A DNA stretch of 64,000 bases from Marichromatium bheemlicum (lineage in GTDB: Bacteria; Pseudomonadota; Gammaproteobacteria; Chromatiales; Chromatiaceae). Both the position numbers and the translations under genes were made by a program. Location: the NCBI RefSeq assembly GCF_012276755.1, contig NZ_JAAXKX010000009.1:62001-126000 (forward strand), read 5' to 3'. The notes under the pieces are model-generated. The model was not told the origin of the DNA, searched no databases, and was given only the letters and a program-made list of their open reading frames with translations. Positions 18,981-27,373 of this stretch are shown in pieces. Positions within the stretch are counted from its first letter, which is position 1; each line of letters begins with the position of its first letter.

Positions 18981-20345
18981 GTGACCCAAACCCTGGTTCG
19001 CTACTCCAAGGTCGTCGAGATCGTCGGTGACATCCTCAAGGTGAGGGTCCCGACCCGCGGCGGCAACACCCAGACCCGTGTCGCCTTCGACGACCTGGCG
19101 CTGGTCGAGGACCCCGGCGGCTTCAGCTCGCTGGCGCGCGCCATCCGCATCGACCGCGACCTGGTCTCGCTACAGGTCTTCGCCGGCACCAAGGGGCTCT
19201 CCACCGAGGCCTCGGTACGCTTCCTCGGCCACCCGATGCAGGTCACCTACTCGGCCAATATCCTCGGGCGGGTGTTCCGCGGCGACGGCGAGCCCTTCGA
19301 CACCGCCCCCGACCTCTCCCAGGACCCCAAGCTCGACATCGGCGGCCCCCCGGCCAACCCCGCACGCCGCCTGCTCGCCTCGAAGATGATCCGCACCGAC
19401 GTGCCGATGATCGACGTCTTCAACTCGCTCGTCGAGAGTCAGAAGATCCCGATCTTCTCGGTCGCCGGTGAGCCCTACAACCAGCTGCTCGCGCGCATCG
19501 GCATCCAGGCCGACGCCGACATCGTGGTGTTCGGCGGGCTCGGGCTGATCTTCGACGACTATCACTACTTCCTGCGTCGCTTCGAGGACGCCGGCGTGTT
19601 CGCCCGCACGGTGATGTTCGTCAACCTCGCCTCCGACCCCGTGGTCGAGCGACTACTGGTGCCAGACATGGCGCTGGCGGTAGCCGAACGCTTCGCCGTC
19701 GAGGAGGGCAAGCGGGTGCTGGTGCTCCTGACCGACATGACCGCCTATGCCGACGCCATGAAGGAGGTCGGCATCGCAATGGAGTCCGTCCCCTCGAACC
19801 GGGGCTACATGGGCGACCTCTACTCCCAGCTCGCGCGCCGCTACGAGAAGGCCGCCGACTACAAGGACGGCGGCTCGCTGACCATCCTCTCGGTGACCAC
19901 CATGCCCGGCGACGACGTCACCCACCCGGTCCCGGACAACACCGGCTACATCACCGAGGGGCAGTTCTACCTGCACGACGGCGTCATCGATCCCTTTGGA
20001 TCGCTGTCGCGACTCAAGCAGCACGTCATCGGCAAGGTCACCCGCGAGGACCACGGCCAGATCATGAACACCATGATCCGCTTCTACTCCGGTGCCCGCG
20101 ACGCCGAGCAAAAGCAGGCGATGGCCTTCGAACTCTCCGAGTTCGACCACCGCCTGCTCAGATTCGGTCAGCTGTTTCGTGAGCGCTTCATGGACATCGA
20201 GGTCAGCCTGCCGCTCGAGGCCGCGCTCGATCTCTGCTGGCAGACCCTGGCCGAGTGCTTCGAGCCTGCGGACCTGTTGATGAAGCAGCAGCTCATCGAC
20301 AAGTACTTCCCCCGCCTCGACGATCCGCATGACGCGGTCGCCTGA
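18981..20345 (+). CDS. ntpB: V-type ATPase subunit B
   Basis: Subunit B is the non-catalytic nucleotide-binding-fold subunit that alternates with A in the V1 head. The 454-aa product starts at GTG 18981, which follows a GGAGG site by 9 nt, and contains the family segments YSKVVEIVGDILKV, VRFLGHPMQV, GEPYNQLLARIG, and SVPSNRGYMGDLYSQLA. The Walker A is degenerate (FSVAGEPYNQL), as expected for B. It is the first gene of the seven-gene V-ATPase operon and lies 15 nt before subunit D. Confidence 0.96.
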   Translation: MTQTLVRYSKVVEIVGDILKVRVPTRGGNTQTRVAFDDLALVEDPGGFSSLARAIRIDRDLVSLQVFAGTKGLSTEASVRFLGHPMQVTYSANILGRVFRGDGEPFDTAPDLSQDPKLDIGGPPANPARRLLASKMIRTDVPMIDVFNSLVESQKIPIFSVAGEPYNQLLARIGIQADADIVVFGGLGLIFDDYHYFLRRFEDAGVFARTVMFVNLASDPVVERLLVPDMALAVAERFAVEEGKRVLVLLTDMTAYADAMKEVGIAMESVPSNRGYMGDLYSQLARRYEKAADYKDGGSLTILSVTTMPGDDVTHPVPDNTGYITEGQFYLHDGVIDPFGSLSRLKQHVIGKVTREDHGQIMNTMIRFYSGARDAEQKQAMAFELSEFDHRLLRFGQLFRERFMDIEVSLPLEAALDLCWQTLAECFEPADLLMKQQLIDKYFPRLDDPHDAVA

Positions 20346-20360
20346 CCCGGGAGCGCGGCC

Positions 20361-20966
20361 ATGGCACGACTGAGCCTGAGCAAGTCATCGCTGGCCAAGC
20401 AACAGCGCCAGCTGCAGACCTTCGAGCGCTACCTACCCTCGCTCGATCTCAAGCGCCGCCAGCTGCTCGTCGAGCGCGCCCGCGCTCAGGATGAACGCAC
20501 CGCGCTCGAGCAGGCGATCGCCGCCCTGCGCGCGCAGGTCCGCGAGCAACTGCCGATGCTCGCCAACACCGAGATCCCGCTGGCCGAGCTGACCCACGTC
20601 GCCCAGGTCCAGATCGACGAAGAGAACCGCATGGGCACCCGGCTGCCACGCCTCGTCGGGGTCGACTTCACCCGCACCGACTACGGTTGCCTGAGCCGTC
20701 CGCACTGGGTCGACCCACTGGTCGAGCGGCTCGAACAGATGCTCGAGCTGCGCCTCCGGCTGCACCTGCAGCAACGGCGCGTGGCGCTGCTCGAGACCGC
20801 AGTGCGTAAGGTCACCCAGCGCGTCAACCTATTCGAGAAGGTGCTGATCCCGCGCACCCGCGCGCACATCAAGCGCATCCGCGTCGCCCTCTCGGATGCC
20901 GAGCGCGCCGCCGTAGTGCGTTCCAAGATCGCCAAGGCCAAGCGTCAACGGGGAGGTCTGGCATGA
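20361..20966 (+). CDS. ntpD: V-type ATPase subunit D (central stalk)
   Basis: Subunit D is the coiled-coil rotor shaft inside the A3B3 head. The 201-aa protein opens with the family hallmark LSLSKSSLAKQQRQL and LPSLDLKRRQLL, and ends with a long C-terminal helix containing VNLFEKVLIPRTRAHIKRIR. The stop overlaps the start of subunit I by 4 nt (ATGA). Length is normal for the family. No gene for subunit F, which usually caps D, is present in the operon. Confidence 0.96.
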   Translation: MARLSLSKSSLAKQQRQLQTFERYLPSLDLKRRQLLVERARAQDERTALEQAIAALRAQVREQLPMLANTEIPLAELTHVAQVQIDEENRMGTRLPRLVGVDFTRTDYGCLSRPHWVDPLVERLEQMLELRLRLHLQQRRVALLETAVRKVTQRVNLFEKVLIPRTRAHIKRIRVALSDAERAAVVRSKIAKAKRQRGGLA

Positions 20967-22768
20967 GCATCATGACGATGCGCCGCGTCACCCTGGCCGG
21001 ACTCGCGGCCGACAAGGACGCGGTGCTCGAACAGCTCCAGCAGCTCGGCTGCATGCACCTAGTCGAACTCGGCAACCGCCCGAGCGAGCCCGAGCGCGTG
21101 CCCTCGCCCCACGCACTCGAGGCCCGCAAGGCATTGCGCTATCTGCTCGAGGTCCCGGACAAGCGCCGCCAGATCCGCGAGCACACCGACTTCGACCTCA
21201 CCGCGACCATCGGCGCGGTACTCGACAATCAGCAGCGGCTGCGCGATGTCAGCGATCGTCGTGATGCGCTGCGCCAGCGCCTCGCCGAACTCGACCCCTG
21301 GGGCGAATTCGACCTCCCCGAGCCGGCGGCGCTCGCCGGGCACAAGCTGTGGTTCTATATCCTGCCGCTACGCCAGCTCGACGCCCTCGCCCGACTCGAC
21401 CTGCCCTGGCAGATCGTCCATCGCGACCATCGCCAGGCCTGGGTGGTGGTGATCGCCGAGCAGGAACCGCCGAGCGACGCCCTACCGGTGGCCCGCACCC
21501 ACACCGGCGCGCTCAGCCGCTCCGAGGTCGCGCGCCGCCTCGAACGCACCGAGATCGAACTCGAGTCGGTGGTCGCCGAGCGTCATGCACTCACCCGCTG
21601 GATCTACCTGCTCTCCTCGCACCTCGCCCAGGCCGAGGATCTGGCCGGGCTCAACTACGCCCGTGCCCAGACCTACGACGACGAGGCACTGTTCCTGGTC
21701 CAGGGTTGGGTCGCGCTCGAGGACTGCCCCGGCGTCCAGGTGTTGGCCGAACAGCTCGGCCTCGCGCTGCTGCTCGAGGCCCCGGGTGCCGATGACCAGC
21801 CGCCGACCCGACTCGACAACCCGGCCCCGGTGGCCGCCGGTCAGGACCTGGTCGGCTTCTACCAGATGCCGGCCTATCGCAGTTGGGACCCATCGCGGGT
21901 GCTGTTCTTCTCCTTCACCCTGTTCTTCGCGATGATCCTCTCCGACGCCGGCTACGCCTTGGTGCTTGGCGCCGGGCTGGCACTCGGCTGGCGCCGGCTC
22001 GGGCACAGCGAGACCGGGGCGCGGCTGCGCCTGCTCGCACTCGCGCTCTGTGGCGGGGCGTTGCTCTGGGGGATCCTGGTGGGGAGCTACTTCGGCGTCA
22101 CGCCAGCGCCCGACGGACTGCTCGGCCGGCTCAAGGTCTTCGATCTCGACGACTTCGCCACCATGATGCGGCTGTCGGTGGCGATCGGCGTCCTCCACCT
22201 GGTGCTGGCCAACATCGAGCGCGCCCTCAGTGCCGGGGCCGGCGGCGAGCGTCGCGCCGCGCTTGCCTGGGTCGCCGCACTGATCGGCGGCTTCGCGCTA
22301 TGGATCGGCAACGGTGCCGGGGCCCCGAACTGGCTCGCCACGAGCGCGCAGTGGCTGCTCGGTATGGCCCTGTTCGCGCTCCTTACCCTTGGCAGCGACC
22401 GCCCGGTACGCAGCCTGGGCTCGGCATTGCTGCGCCTGCTCGATGGCCTGCGCCAGCTCGCCCGTATCACCCAGGCCTTCGGTGACGTCCTCTCCTATCT
22501 TCGTCTGTTCGCGCTGGGCCTGGCCTCGGCCTCGCTGGCGCTGACCTTCAACGAGCTGGCGCGCGACGTCCACCAGGGATTACCTGGGCTCGGACTGCTG
22601 TTCTCGATCCTCATCCTCCTCGTCGGTCATGTCCTCAACCTCGCCCTCTGCCTGATGAGTGGCGTGGTACACGGACTGCGTCTGAACTTCATCGAGTTCT
22701 ACAACTGGGCCCTGGCCGGCGAGGGCTATCCCTTCAGGCCCTTTAAGAAGACGGAGCTGAGCGAATGA
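20963..22768 (+). CDS. ntpI: V-type ATPase subunit I (a-subunit, stator channel)
   Basis: Subunit I combines a cytoplasmic N-terminal arm with a membrane domain that carries the half-channels to the proteolipid ring. The 601-aa protein has a hydrophilic region up to about residue 300 with coiled-coil segments, then about seven membrane helices. The motif SYLRLFALGLASASLALTFN (about 511-530) holds the conserved arginine essential for ion transfer. The start overlaps subunit D and the stop overlaps subunit K, each by 4 nt. Confidence 0.95.
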   Translation: MSIMTMRRVTLAGLAADKDAVLEQLQQLGCMHLVELGNRPSEPERVPSPHALEARKALRYLLEVPDKRRQIREHTDFDLTATIGAVLDNQQRLRDVSDRRDALRQRLAELDPWGEFDLPEPAALAGHKLWFYILPLRQLDALARLDLPWQIVHRDHRQAWVVVIAEQEPPSDALPVARTHTGALSRSEVARRLERTEIELESVVAERHALTRWIYLLSSHLAQAEDLAGLNYARAQTYDDEALFLVQGWVALEDCPGVQVLAEQLGLALLLEAPGADDQPPTRLDNPAPVAAGQDLVGFYQMPAYRSWDPSRVLFFSFTLFFAMILSDAGYALVLGAGLALGWRRLGHSETGARLRLLALALCGGALLWGILVGSYFGVTPAPDGLLGRLKVFDLDDFATMMRLSVAIGVLHLVLANIERALSAGAGGERRAALAWVAALIGGFALWIGNGAGAPNWLATSAQWLLGMALFALLTLGSDRPVRSLGSALLRLLDGLRQLARITQAFGDVLSYLRLFALGLASASLALTFNELARDVHQGLPGLGLLFSILILLVGHVLNLALCLMSGVVHGLRLNFIEFYNWALAGEGYPFRPFKKTELSE

Positions 22769-23211
22769 ACGAACTGGTGATTGCACTGGGTTGGGCGGGG
22801 CTGTGCGGCGCCATGGCGCTCGGCGCCATCGGCAGCATCATCGGCTGCGCGATCGCCGGCCAGGCGGCGATCGGCGCCATGGTCGACACCGATTCCGGCT
22901 ATGGCCGCTATATCGGCATCTCGGTGATGCCCTCCTCGCAGGTCATCTACGGCATCGTGATCATGTTCACCCTGCAGCGCGAGGTCACCGCCGAGACCGC
23001 CCCGGCGCTGTTCGGCATCGGCATCCTCGCCGGGCTGGCGCTGCTGTTCTCGGCAGTGCGCCAGGGCCAGGCCTGCGCCTCGGCGATCCACGCGAGCAAG
23101 ACCAAGCCCGAGATCTTCGGTCTGTCGCTGGCCCCAGCGGCGATCGTCGAGGGCTTCGCGGTGTTCGCCTTCGTCTTCGCGCTGGTGCTCGCCGGCGGCA
23201 TCCCGGCCTGA
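22765..23211 (+). CDS. ntpK: V-type ATPase proteolipid subunit K with sodium-type ligand residues
   Basis: Subunit K forms the rotor ring that carries the coupling ion. The 148-aa protein has four membrane helices (two fused hairpins) with the carboxylate only in the second hairpin, E129 (IVEGFAVF). S58 and Q59 (PSSQ, helix 2) and Q100 (RQGQ, helix 3) align with T64, Q65 and Q110 of the Enterococcus hirae sodium-binding K ring, where E139 is the carboxylate. This set suggests Na+ rather than H+ coupling. The alignment was done by eye. It overlaps subunit I by 4 nt. Confidence 0.93.
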   Translation: MNELVIALGWAGLCGAMALGAIGSIIGCAIAGQAAIGAMVDTDSGYGRYIGISVMPSSQVIYGIVIMFTLQREVTAETAPALFGIGILAGLALLFSAVRQGQACASAIHASKTKPEIFGLSLAPAAIVEGFAVFAFVFALVLAGGIPA

Positions 23212-23230
23212 CCCGGAGGGAACGCAACAG

Positions 23231-23932
23231 ATGACCACCACCGACAACGCCATCCCCGAGGGACTCGCCTCCTCGGGTATCGAGACCCTGATCGCACGAC
23301 TGCGCGAGGAGGGGGTGAGCGCCGGGCGCGATCAGGCCGCCGAGATCGAGCGTGCCGCACGCCGCCAGGCCGCCGAGATCGAGCGCACCGCCAATGAACG
23401 CGCCGCGGCCATCGTCGAGGAGGCGCGGCGCGAGGCCGAGGCCCTACGCAAGGGCGGCGAGGAGGCGCTGCGTATCGCCATGCGCGATACCGTGCTGCGG
23501 CTCAAGTCGGAACTCTCCGACCGCTTCAGCGACGAGGTCAAGCGGCTGATCGCCGTCGAACTCGAACAGCAGAGCTTCCTCCAGCAGCTGATCCTCGAGG
23601 TCGCCCGCGCCGCCCGCGAGGAGGCCGGGGTCGACGCCGGCCAGGCGGTCGACATCCAACTCCCCCGGGCCCTGGTCGGTCCCGAGGAGCTGCGGCGCAA
23701 CCCGCTGGAGCTGCGCGAGGGCTCGTTGTCGCACTTCGTGCTCTCGATCGCCGGCAACGTGCTCGCCGAGGGCGTGACCTTCAGCGTCGGCGACGACGAC
23801 AGTTGTGGCATCCGTCTCTCGTTGCGCGACCAGGACGTGCAGATCGATCTCACCGACGACAAGGTCGCGGCGCTGCTGCTCGCCCACCTCCAGCCACGCT
23901 TCCGCGCCATCCTCGAGGGGATGGTGAAATAG
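23231..23932 (+). CDS. ntpE: V-type ATPase subunit E (peripheral stalk)
   Basis: Subunit E forms the peripheral stalk that holds the A3B3 head against the rotor. The 233-aa protein has a long charged, alanine-rich N-terminal helix (about residues 18-95) with repeated AAEIERAA-type heptads, and a globular C-terminal domain ending LLAHLQPRFRAILEGMVK. It lies 19 nt after subunit K with a GGAGG site. The partner stalk subunit (G/H) is not encoded in this operon. Confidence 0.9.
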   Translation: MTTTDNAIPEGLASSGIETLIARLREEGVSAGRDQAAEIERAARRQAAEIERTANERAAAIVEEARREAEALRKGGEEALRIAMRDTVLRLKSELSDRFSDEVKRLIAVELEQQSFLQQLILEVARAAREEAGVDAGQAVDIQLPRALVGPEELRRNPLELREGSLSHFVLSIAGNVLAEGVTFSVGDDDSCGIRLSLRDQDVQIDLTDDKVAALLLAHLQPRFRAILEGMVK

Positions 23933-23945
23933 CGGGGAAGGCGCC

Positions 23946-24635
23946 ATGACCGACTCGCACCGTTATGCCATGTTGCTGAGTGCGCTACCGGCGCACGGGG
24001 CGCTGTTCGCCGCGCGTCAGACACCGCTCTCGCGTCTGCGCCTCGAGCAGCGACTGACCCAGCTCGATGATGAGGACGCGCGCACCCTGCGCACCCTGCG
24101 CACCCTGCTCGAGTGGGCCGAGCAGGATCCACGCAGCAGTGATCAAGCCGTCCTCGAGCGCGCCCGGCGGCTGATCCCGACCTTGCCCGATCCCTTCGCC
24201 CGTGACCTCGCCGACTGGCGACTGGAGATGCGCACCCTGATCTGTGCACTACGCCACCGTCACCGCGGCGAGCCACCGCCAAGCGAGCGGCGCTGGGGCC
24301 ATGGTCGCTGGAGCGGACAGGTGCACCGTCACTGGAACGAGCCAGCATTCCGACTCGAACGCGCCTGTCCCTGGCTGCCGGAGGCCGCGCGCCGTCTCGA
24401 CCAGGGGGATGCCCTGGGGCTCGAGCGATTGCTGCTGCGCACCGTCTGGGACCATCTCGAGCGACTCCACGACGGCCATCACTTCGACTTCGCCGCGGTG
24501 ATCATCTATGCCCTGCGTTGGGATCTGGTGGCGCGCTGGACCAGCTATCACCACGAACGCGCGCTGACGCGCTTCGACGACCTGGTCGAGACCGCGCTCG
24601 ACGGGGTCGAACTCATGCCCGAGGTGGCGGCCTGA
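23946..24635 (+). CDS. V-ATPase operon protein of DUF2764 type (probable C-subunit equivalent)
   Basis: The 229-aa product lies between subunits E and A, the place where Chlamydia and Bacteroidetes V-ATPase operons encode a DUF2764 protein thought to replace subunit C. The N-terminal pattern (YAMLLSALPAHG, then SRLRLEQRL) and the C-terminal helical pattern (FDFAAVIIYALRWDLVARW) agree with that family. It is soluble and rich in Arg, Leu and His. The family assignment is by position and weak sequence resemblance, so confidence is moderate. Confidence 0.65.
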   Translation: MTDSHRYAMLLSALPAHGALFAARQTPLSRLRLEQRLTQLDDEDARTLRTLRTLLEWAEQDPRSSDQAVLERARRLIPTLPDPFARDLADWRLEMRTLICALRHRHRGEPPPSERRWGHGRWSGQVHRHWNEPAFRLERACPWLPEAARRLDQGDALGLERLLLRTVWDHLERLHDGHHFDFAAVIIYALRWDLVARWTSYHHERALTRFDDLVETALDGVELMPEVAA

Positions 24636-24679
24636 GCGCACCGCGCCGGTCGCCCGCACCTGTTCAAGAGGAACCCGCA

Positions 24680-26530
24680 ATGGATGACGCGCTGACACCC
24701 CAAGTCCAGGCCGACTCGCCCGCCCGGGTGGTCTCGGTCCAGGAGAGCCTGGCCACCATCGAGGCTGGCTGGCGCGACGGTGCGCGCCTGCCGTTGAAGA
24801 AGAACGAGGTGGTCTTCATTCGCCCCGAACGCAGTCGCGAGGAGCGACTCAAGTCCGAGGTGTTGCGGGTGCGCGGCGCATTCGCCGATGTGCAGGTGTT
24901 CGAGGACACCCGCGGGGTGAGCGTCGGTGACCCGGTCGAGCAGTCCGGCGAGCTGCTCTCGGTCGAACTCGGCCCGGGGTTGCTCGGCGAGGTCTACGAC
25001 GGGCTGCAGAACCCACTGGAGAAGATCGCCATCACCCACGGGGTTTTCCTGCCACGCGGGGTCGATCTCGACGCCCTCGATCGCAACCGTAAGTGGTCCT
25101 TCGTCCCACAAGTCCAGCACGGCGCGCGGCTGCGCGCCGGCGGGGTGCTTGGCACCGTCCAGGAGGGACGCTACACCCACAAGATCATGGTGCCCTTCGA
25201 CCAGGTCGGCGAGGTCGAGGTGACCTGGATCCAAGAGGGTAGCATCACCGTCGATACCCCGGTGGCGCGCATCCGCGACCGGCGCGGACACGAGCGCTCG
25301 CTCGACCTCATCCAGCGCTGGCCGGTGCGCCGCGCGCTCACCGAGCACATGCTGCGCGCGCGCACCACCGAGCGGCTCTACCCGAGCGAGCCGATGACCA
25401 CCAGCATCCGCCTGATCGACACCTTCTTCCCCATCGCCCGCGGCGGCACCGGCTGCATCCCCGGCCCCTTCGGCGCCGGCAAGACGGTGCTCCAGCACCT
25501 GCTGGCCAAGCATGCCGCCGTCGACATCGTGATCGTGGTCGCCTGCGGCGAGCGCGCCGGCGAGGTGGTCGAGACCATCAGCGAGTTCCCCCAGCTCGCC
25601 GACCCCAAGACCGGCGGTTCGCTGATGGATCGCACCATCATCATCTGCAACACCTCGTCGATGCCGGTGGCCTCGCGCGAGGCCTCGATCTACACCGGCA
25701 TCACCCTCGGCGAGTACTACCGCCAGATGGGCTATCAGGTGCTGCTGCTGGCCGACTCCACCTCGCGCTGGGCGCAGGCGATGCGCGAGACCTCCGGACG
25801 GCTCGAGGAGATCCCCGGCGAGGAGGCCTTCCCCGCCTATCTCGACTCGGCGATCCGCGGCGTCTACGAGCGCGCCGGGGTGGTGCGCACCGCCGATTCC
25901 AGCGTCGGCAGCCTGACCATGATCGGCACCGTCTCGCCGGCCGGCGGCAACTTCGAGGAGCCGGTCACCCAATCGACCCTGAGCACCGTGAAGTGCTTCC
26001 TCGGGCTGTCCTACGACCGTGCCTACAAGCGTTTCTATCCGGCGATCGACCCGCTGATCTCCTGGTCGCGCTATCTCGGCCAGCTCGCCCCCTGGTACGA
26101 GGAACACCTCGGCGCCGACTGGAACCGTCGGGTCGAGGCGATGCAGCAGCTCCTGGTCCGGGGCGAGGCGGTGCAGCAGATGATGCAGGTCACCGGTGAG
26201 GAGGGCGTGACCACCGAAGACTATGTCACCTACCAGCAGGCGCTGCTGCTCGACATGACCTTCCTCCAGCAGGACGCCTTCGACGCGGTCGACGCGGCGG
26301 TACCACTGACGCGCCAGCGTCAGATCTTCGAGCTGATCGATGCCCTGATCGGCCACGAGCGCGACTTCGCCGACAAGGACGCGGCGCGCGCCTTCTTCAC
26401 CCGGCTCACCGCGCTACTGAAGAACCTCAATTATGCCGCCCAGGACTCGCACGACTTCACCCGCCTGCTCGAGGAGATCGCCGCGCTCGATGAGGACAGC
26501 CCCGCCGCCACGCTGGCAGCAGCCAGCTGA
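24680..26530 (+). CDS. ntpA: V-type ATPase catalytic subunit A
   Basis: Subunit A is the catalytic subunit of V1. The 616-aa product contains the P-loop GPFGAGKTVLQ and the downstream ACGERAGEVVE segment, LADSTSRWAQAMRE, and the A-specific insertion before the P-loop. The ATG at 24680 is preceded by AAGAGGA. It is the last gene, separated from the DUF2764 gene by 44 nt. It is placed after E and DUF2764, as in Chlamydia, but B is the first gene of the operon rather than following A. Confidence 0.96.
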   Translation: MDDALTPQVQADSPARVVSVQESLATIEAGWRDGARLPLKKNEVVFIRPERSREERLKSEVLRVRGAFADVQVFEDTRGVSVGDPVEQSGELLSVELGPGLLGEVYDGLQNPLEKIAITHGVFLPRGVDLDALDRNRKWSFVPQVQHGARLRAGGVLGTVQEGRYTHKIMVPFDQVGEVEVTWIQEGSITVDTPVARIRDRRGHERSLDLIQRWPVRRALTEHMLRARTTERLYPSEPMTTSIRLIDTFFPIARGGTGCIPGPFGAGKTVLQHLLAKHAAVDIVIVVACGERAGEVVETISEFPQLADPKTGGSLMDRTIIICNTSSMPVASREASIYTGITLGEYYRQMGYQVLLLADSTSRWAQAMRETSGRLEEIPGEEAFPAYLDSAIRGVYERAGVVRTADSSVGSLTMIGTVSPAGGNFEEPVTQSTLSTVKCFLGLSYDRAYKRFYPAIDPLISWSRYLGQLAPWYEEHLGADWNRRVEAMQQLLVRGEAVQQMMQVTGEEGVTTEDYVTYQQALLLDMTFLQQDAFDAVDAAVPLTRQRQIFELIDALIGHERDFADKDAARAFFTRLTALLKNLNYAAQDSHDFTRLLEEIAALDEDSPAATLAAAS

Positions 26531-26539
26531 GGCCGAAGA

Positions 26540-26560
26540 GGCCAGGGCTCAGCCCTGGCC
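26540..26560. terminator. Hairpin between convergent V-ATPase A and OmpA-like genes
   Basis: A perfect 10-bp inverted repeat (GGCCAGGGCT / AGCCCTGGCC, one central base) begins 10 nt after the subunit A stop and overlaps the last codons of the convergent OmpA-like gene. There is no U-tract on either side, so it is either a weak bidirectional terminator or a 3'-end stabiliser. Confidence 0.5.
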
Positions 26561-27331
26561 CACCGCCGGCTCAGGCAGGGTGAGGTAGACCTCGACCCGA
26601 CGATTGCGGGCGCGTGTCCCGGCATCGCGCTCCTCGACCAGGGGCTCGGCCGAGCCAACACCCTCGACGCTCATCCGCTCCGGCGCCACGCCGAGGCCGG
26701 CCAGGGCGGAGGCGACCGCCTCGGCCCTGGCTCGCGACAAGGCCTGATTCCGCGTGGCATCACCACTGCCATCACTGTGCCCACGCAACCGCACCTTGAG
26801 CGCGGGATGGGCGTCGAGGTGTGCGGCGACCGGCGCCAGCGCCGCGATCGGCCCATCGGGCAGCTCAGCGCTCCCCGGGGCAAAGCGTAGCGCCTCCTCG
26901 CCCAGGCTCACCAGGGCGCCGTCCGCGGTGAAACGAGCGCCGAGCACGGCATAGTCGTGCAACAGCGTCGCATGCGCCGCCCTCTCGGCTGCGCCGCGAG
27001 CGGCAGCGAACCGCTGATCGAAATCGGCACGCTGCGCCTCGATACGGTGTTCGAGCGCCTCGAGCGCGGCGGCCTGGTCATGCGCGCGTTCCTGCTGCCG
27101 CTGTTCCAGCTGCTCGATGCGCTGCTGTTGCGCCTGCCAGCGCGCCGTCTGCGCGGCCAGTTCGGCACGCAGACGCGCCAGCGGATCGGGTTCCTCGAGC
27201 GGGGCCGCGACCGGGGCCGGTAACCCGCCGTCGGCGACATAGACCAGGCCCAGCCCGGCAATGAACATCAGCGAGAGGAAGGGGACAGCGAACCAGGCCT
27301 TGGTGGCGCTCGTCGAGGTCTGTTCAGACAT
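26549..27331 (-). CDS. OmpA-family peptidoglycan-binding membrane protein
   Basis: The 260-aa product has one N-terminal membrane helix (about residues 13-34, AVPFLSLMFIAGLGLVYV), an Arg/Gln/Glu-rich coiled coil (about 45-115), and a C-terminal OmpA-like domain (about 135-255) with the LRGHSDGSGD and RNRRVEVYL signatures that bind diaminopimelate in peptidoglycan. An uncleaved helix followed by OmpA resembles MotB-like or OmpA/YiaD-like envelope anchors. It lacks the MotB plug and has no motA partner, so a stator role is not supported. It is convergent with the V-ATPase operon. Confidence 0.85.
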   Translation of the reverse strand: MSEQTSTSATKAWFAVPFLSLMFIAGLGLVYVADGGLPAPVAAPLEEPDPLARLRAELAAQTARWQAQQQRIEQLEQRQQERAHDQAAALEALEHRIEAQRADFDQRFAAARGAAERAAHATLLHDYAVLGARFTADGALVSLGEEALRFAPGSAELPDGPIAALAPVAAHLDAHPALKVRLRGHSDGSGDATRNQALSRARAEAVASALAGLGVAPERMSVEGVGSAEPLVEERDAGTRARNRRVEVYLTLPEPAVGQG

Positions 27332-27373
27332 GGCAGATGACTCCTGAAGTCGACAACCGATCGGGTGACACGG

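Noticed and set aside
26549-27331. MotB-like stator protein
   Set aside because: It has an OmpA domain and one helix, but lacks the conserved Asp and plug of MotB and has no motA neighbour.
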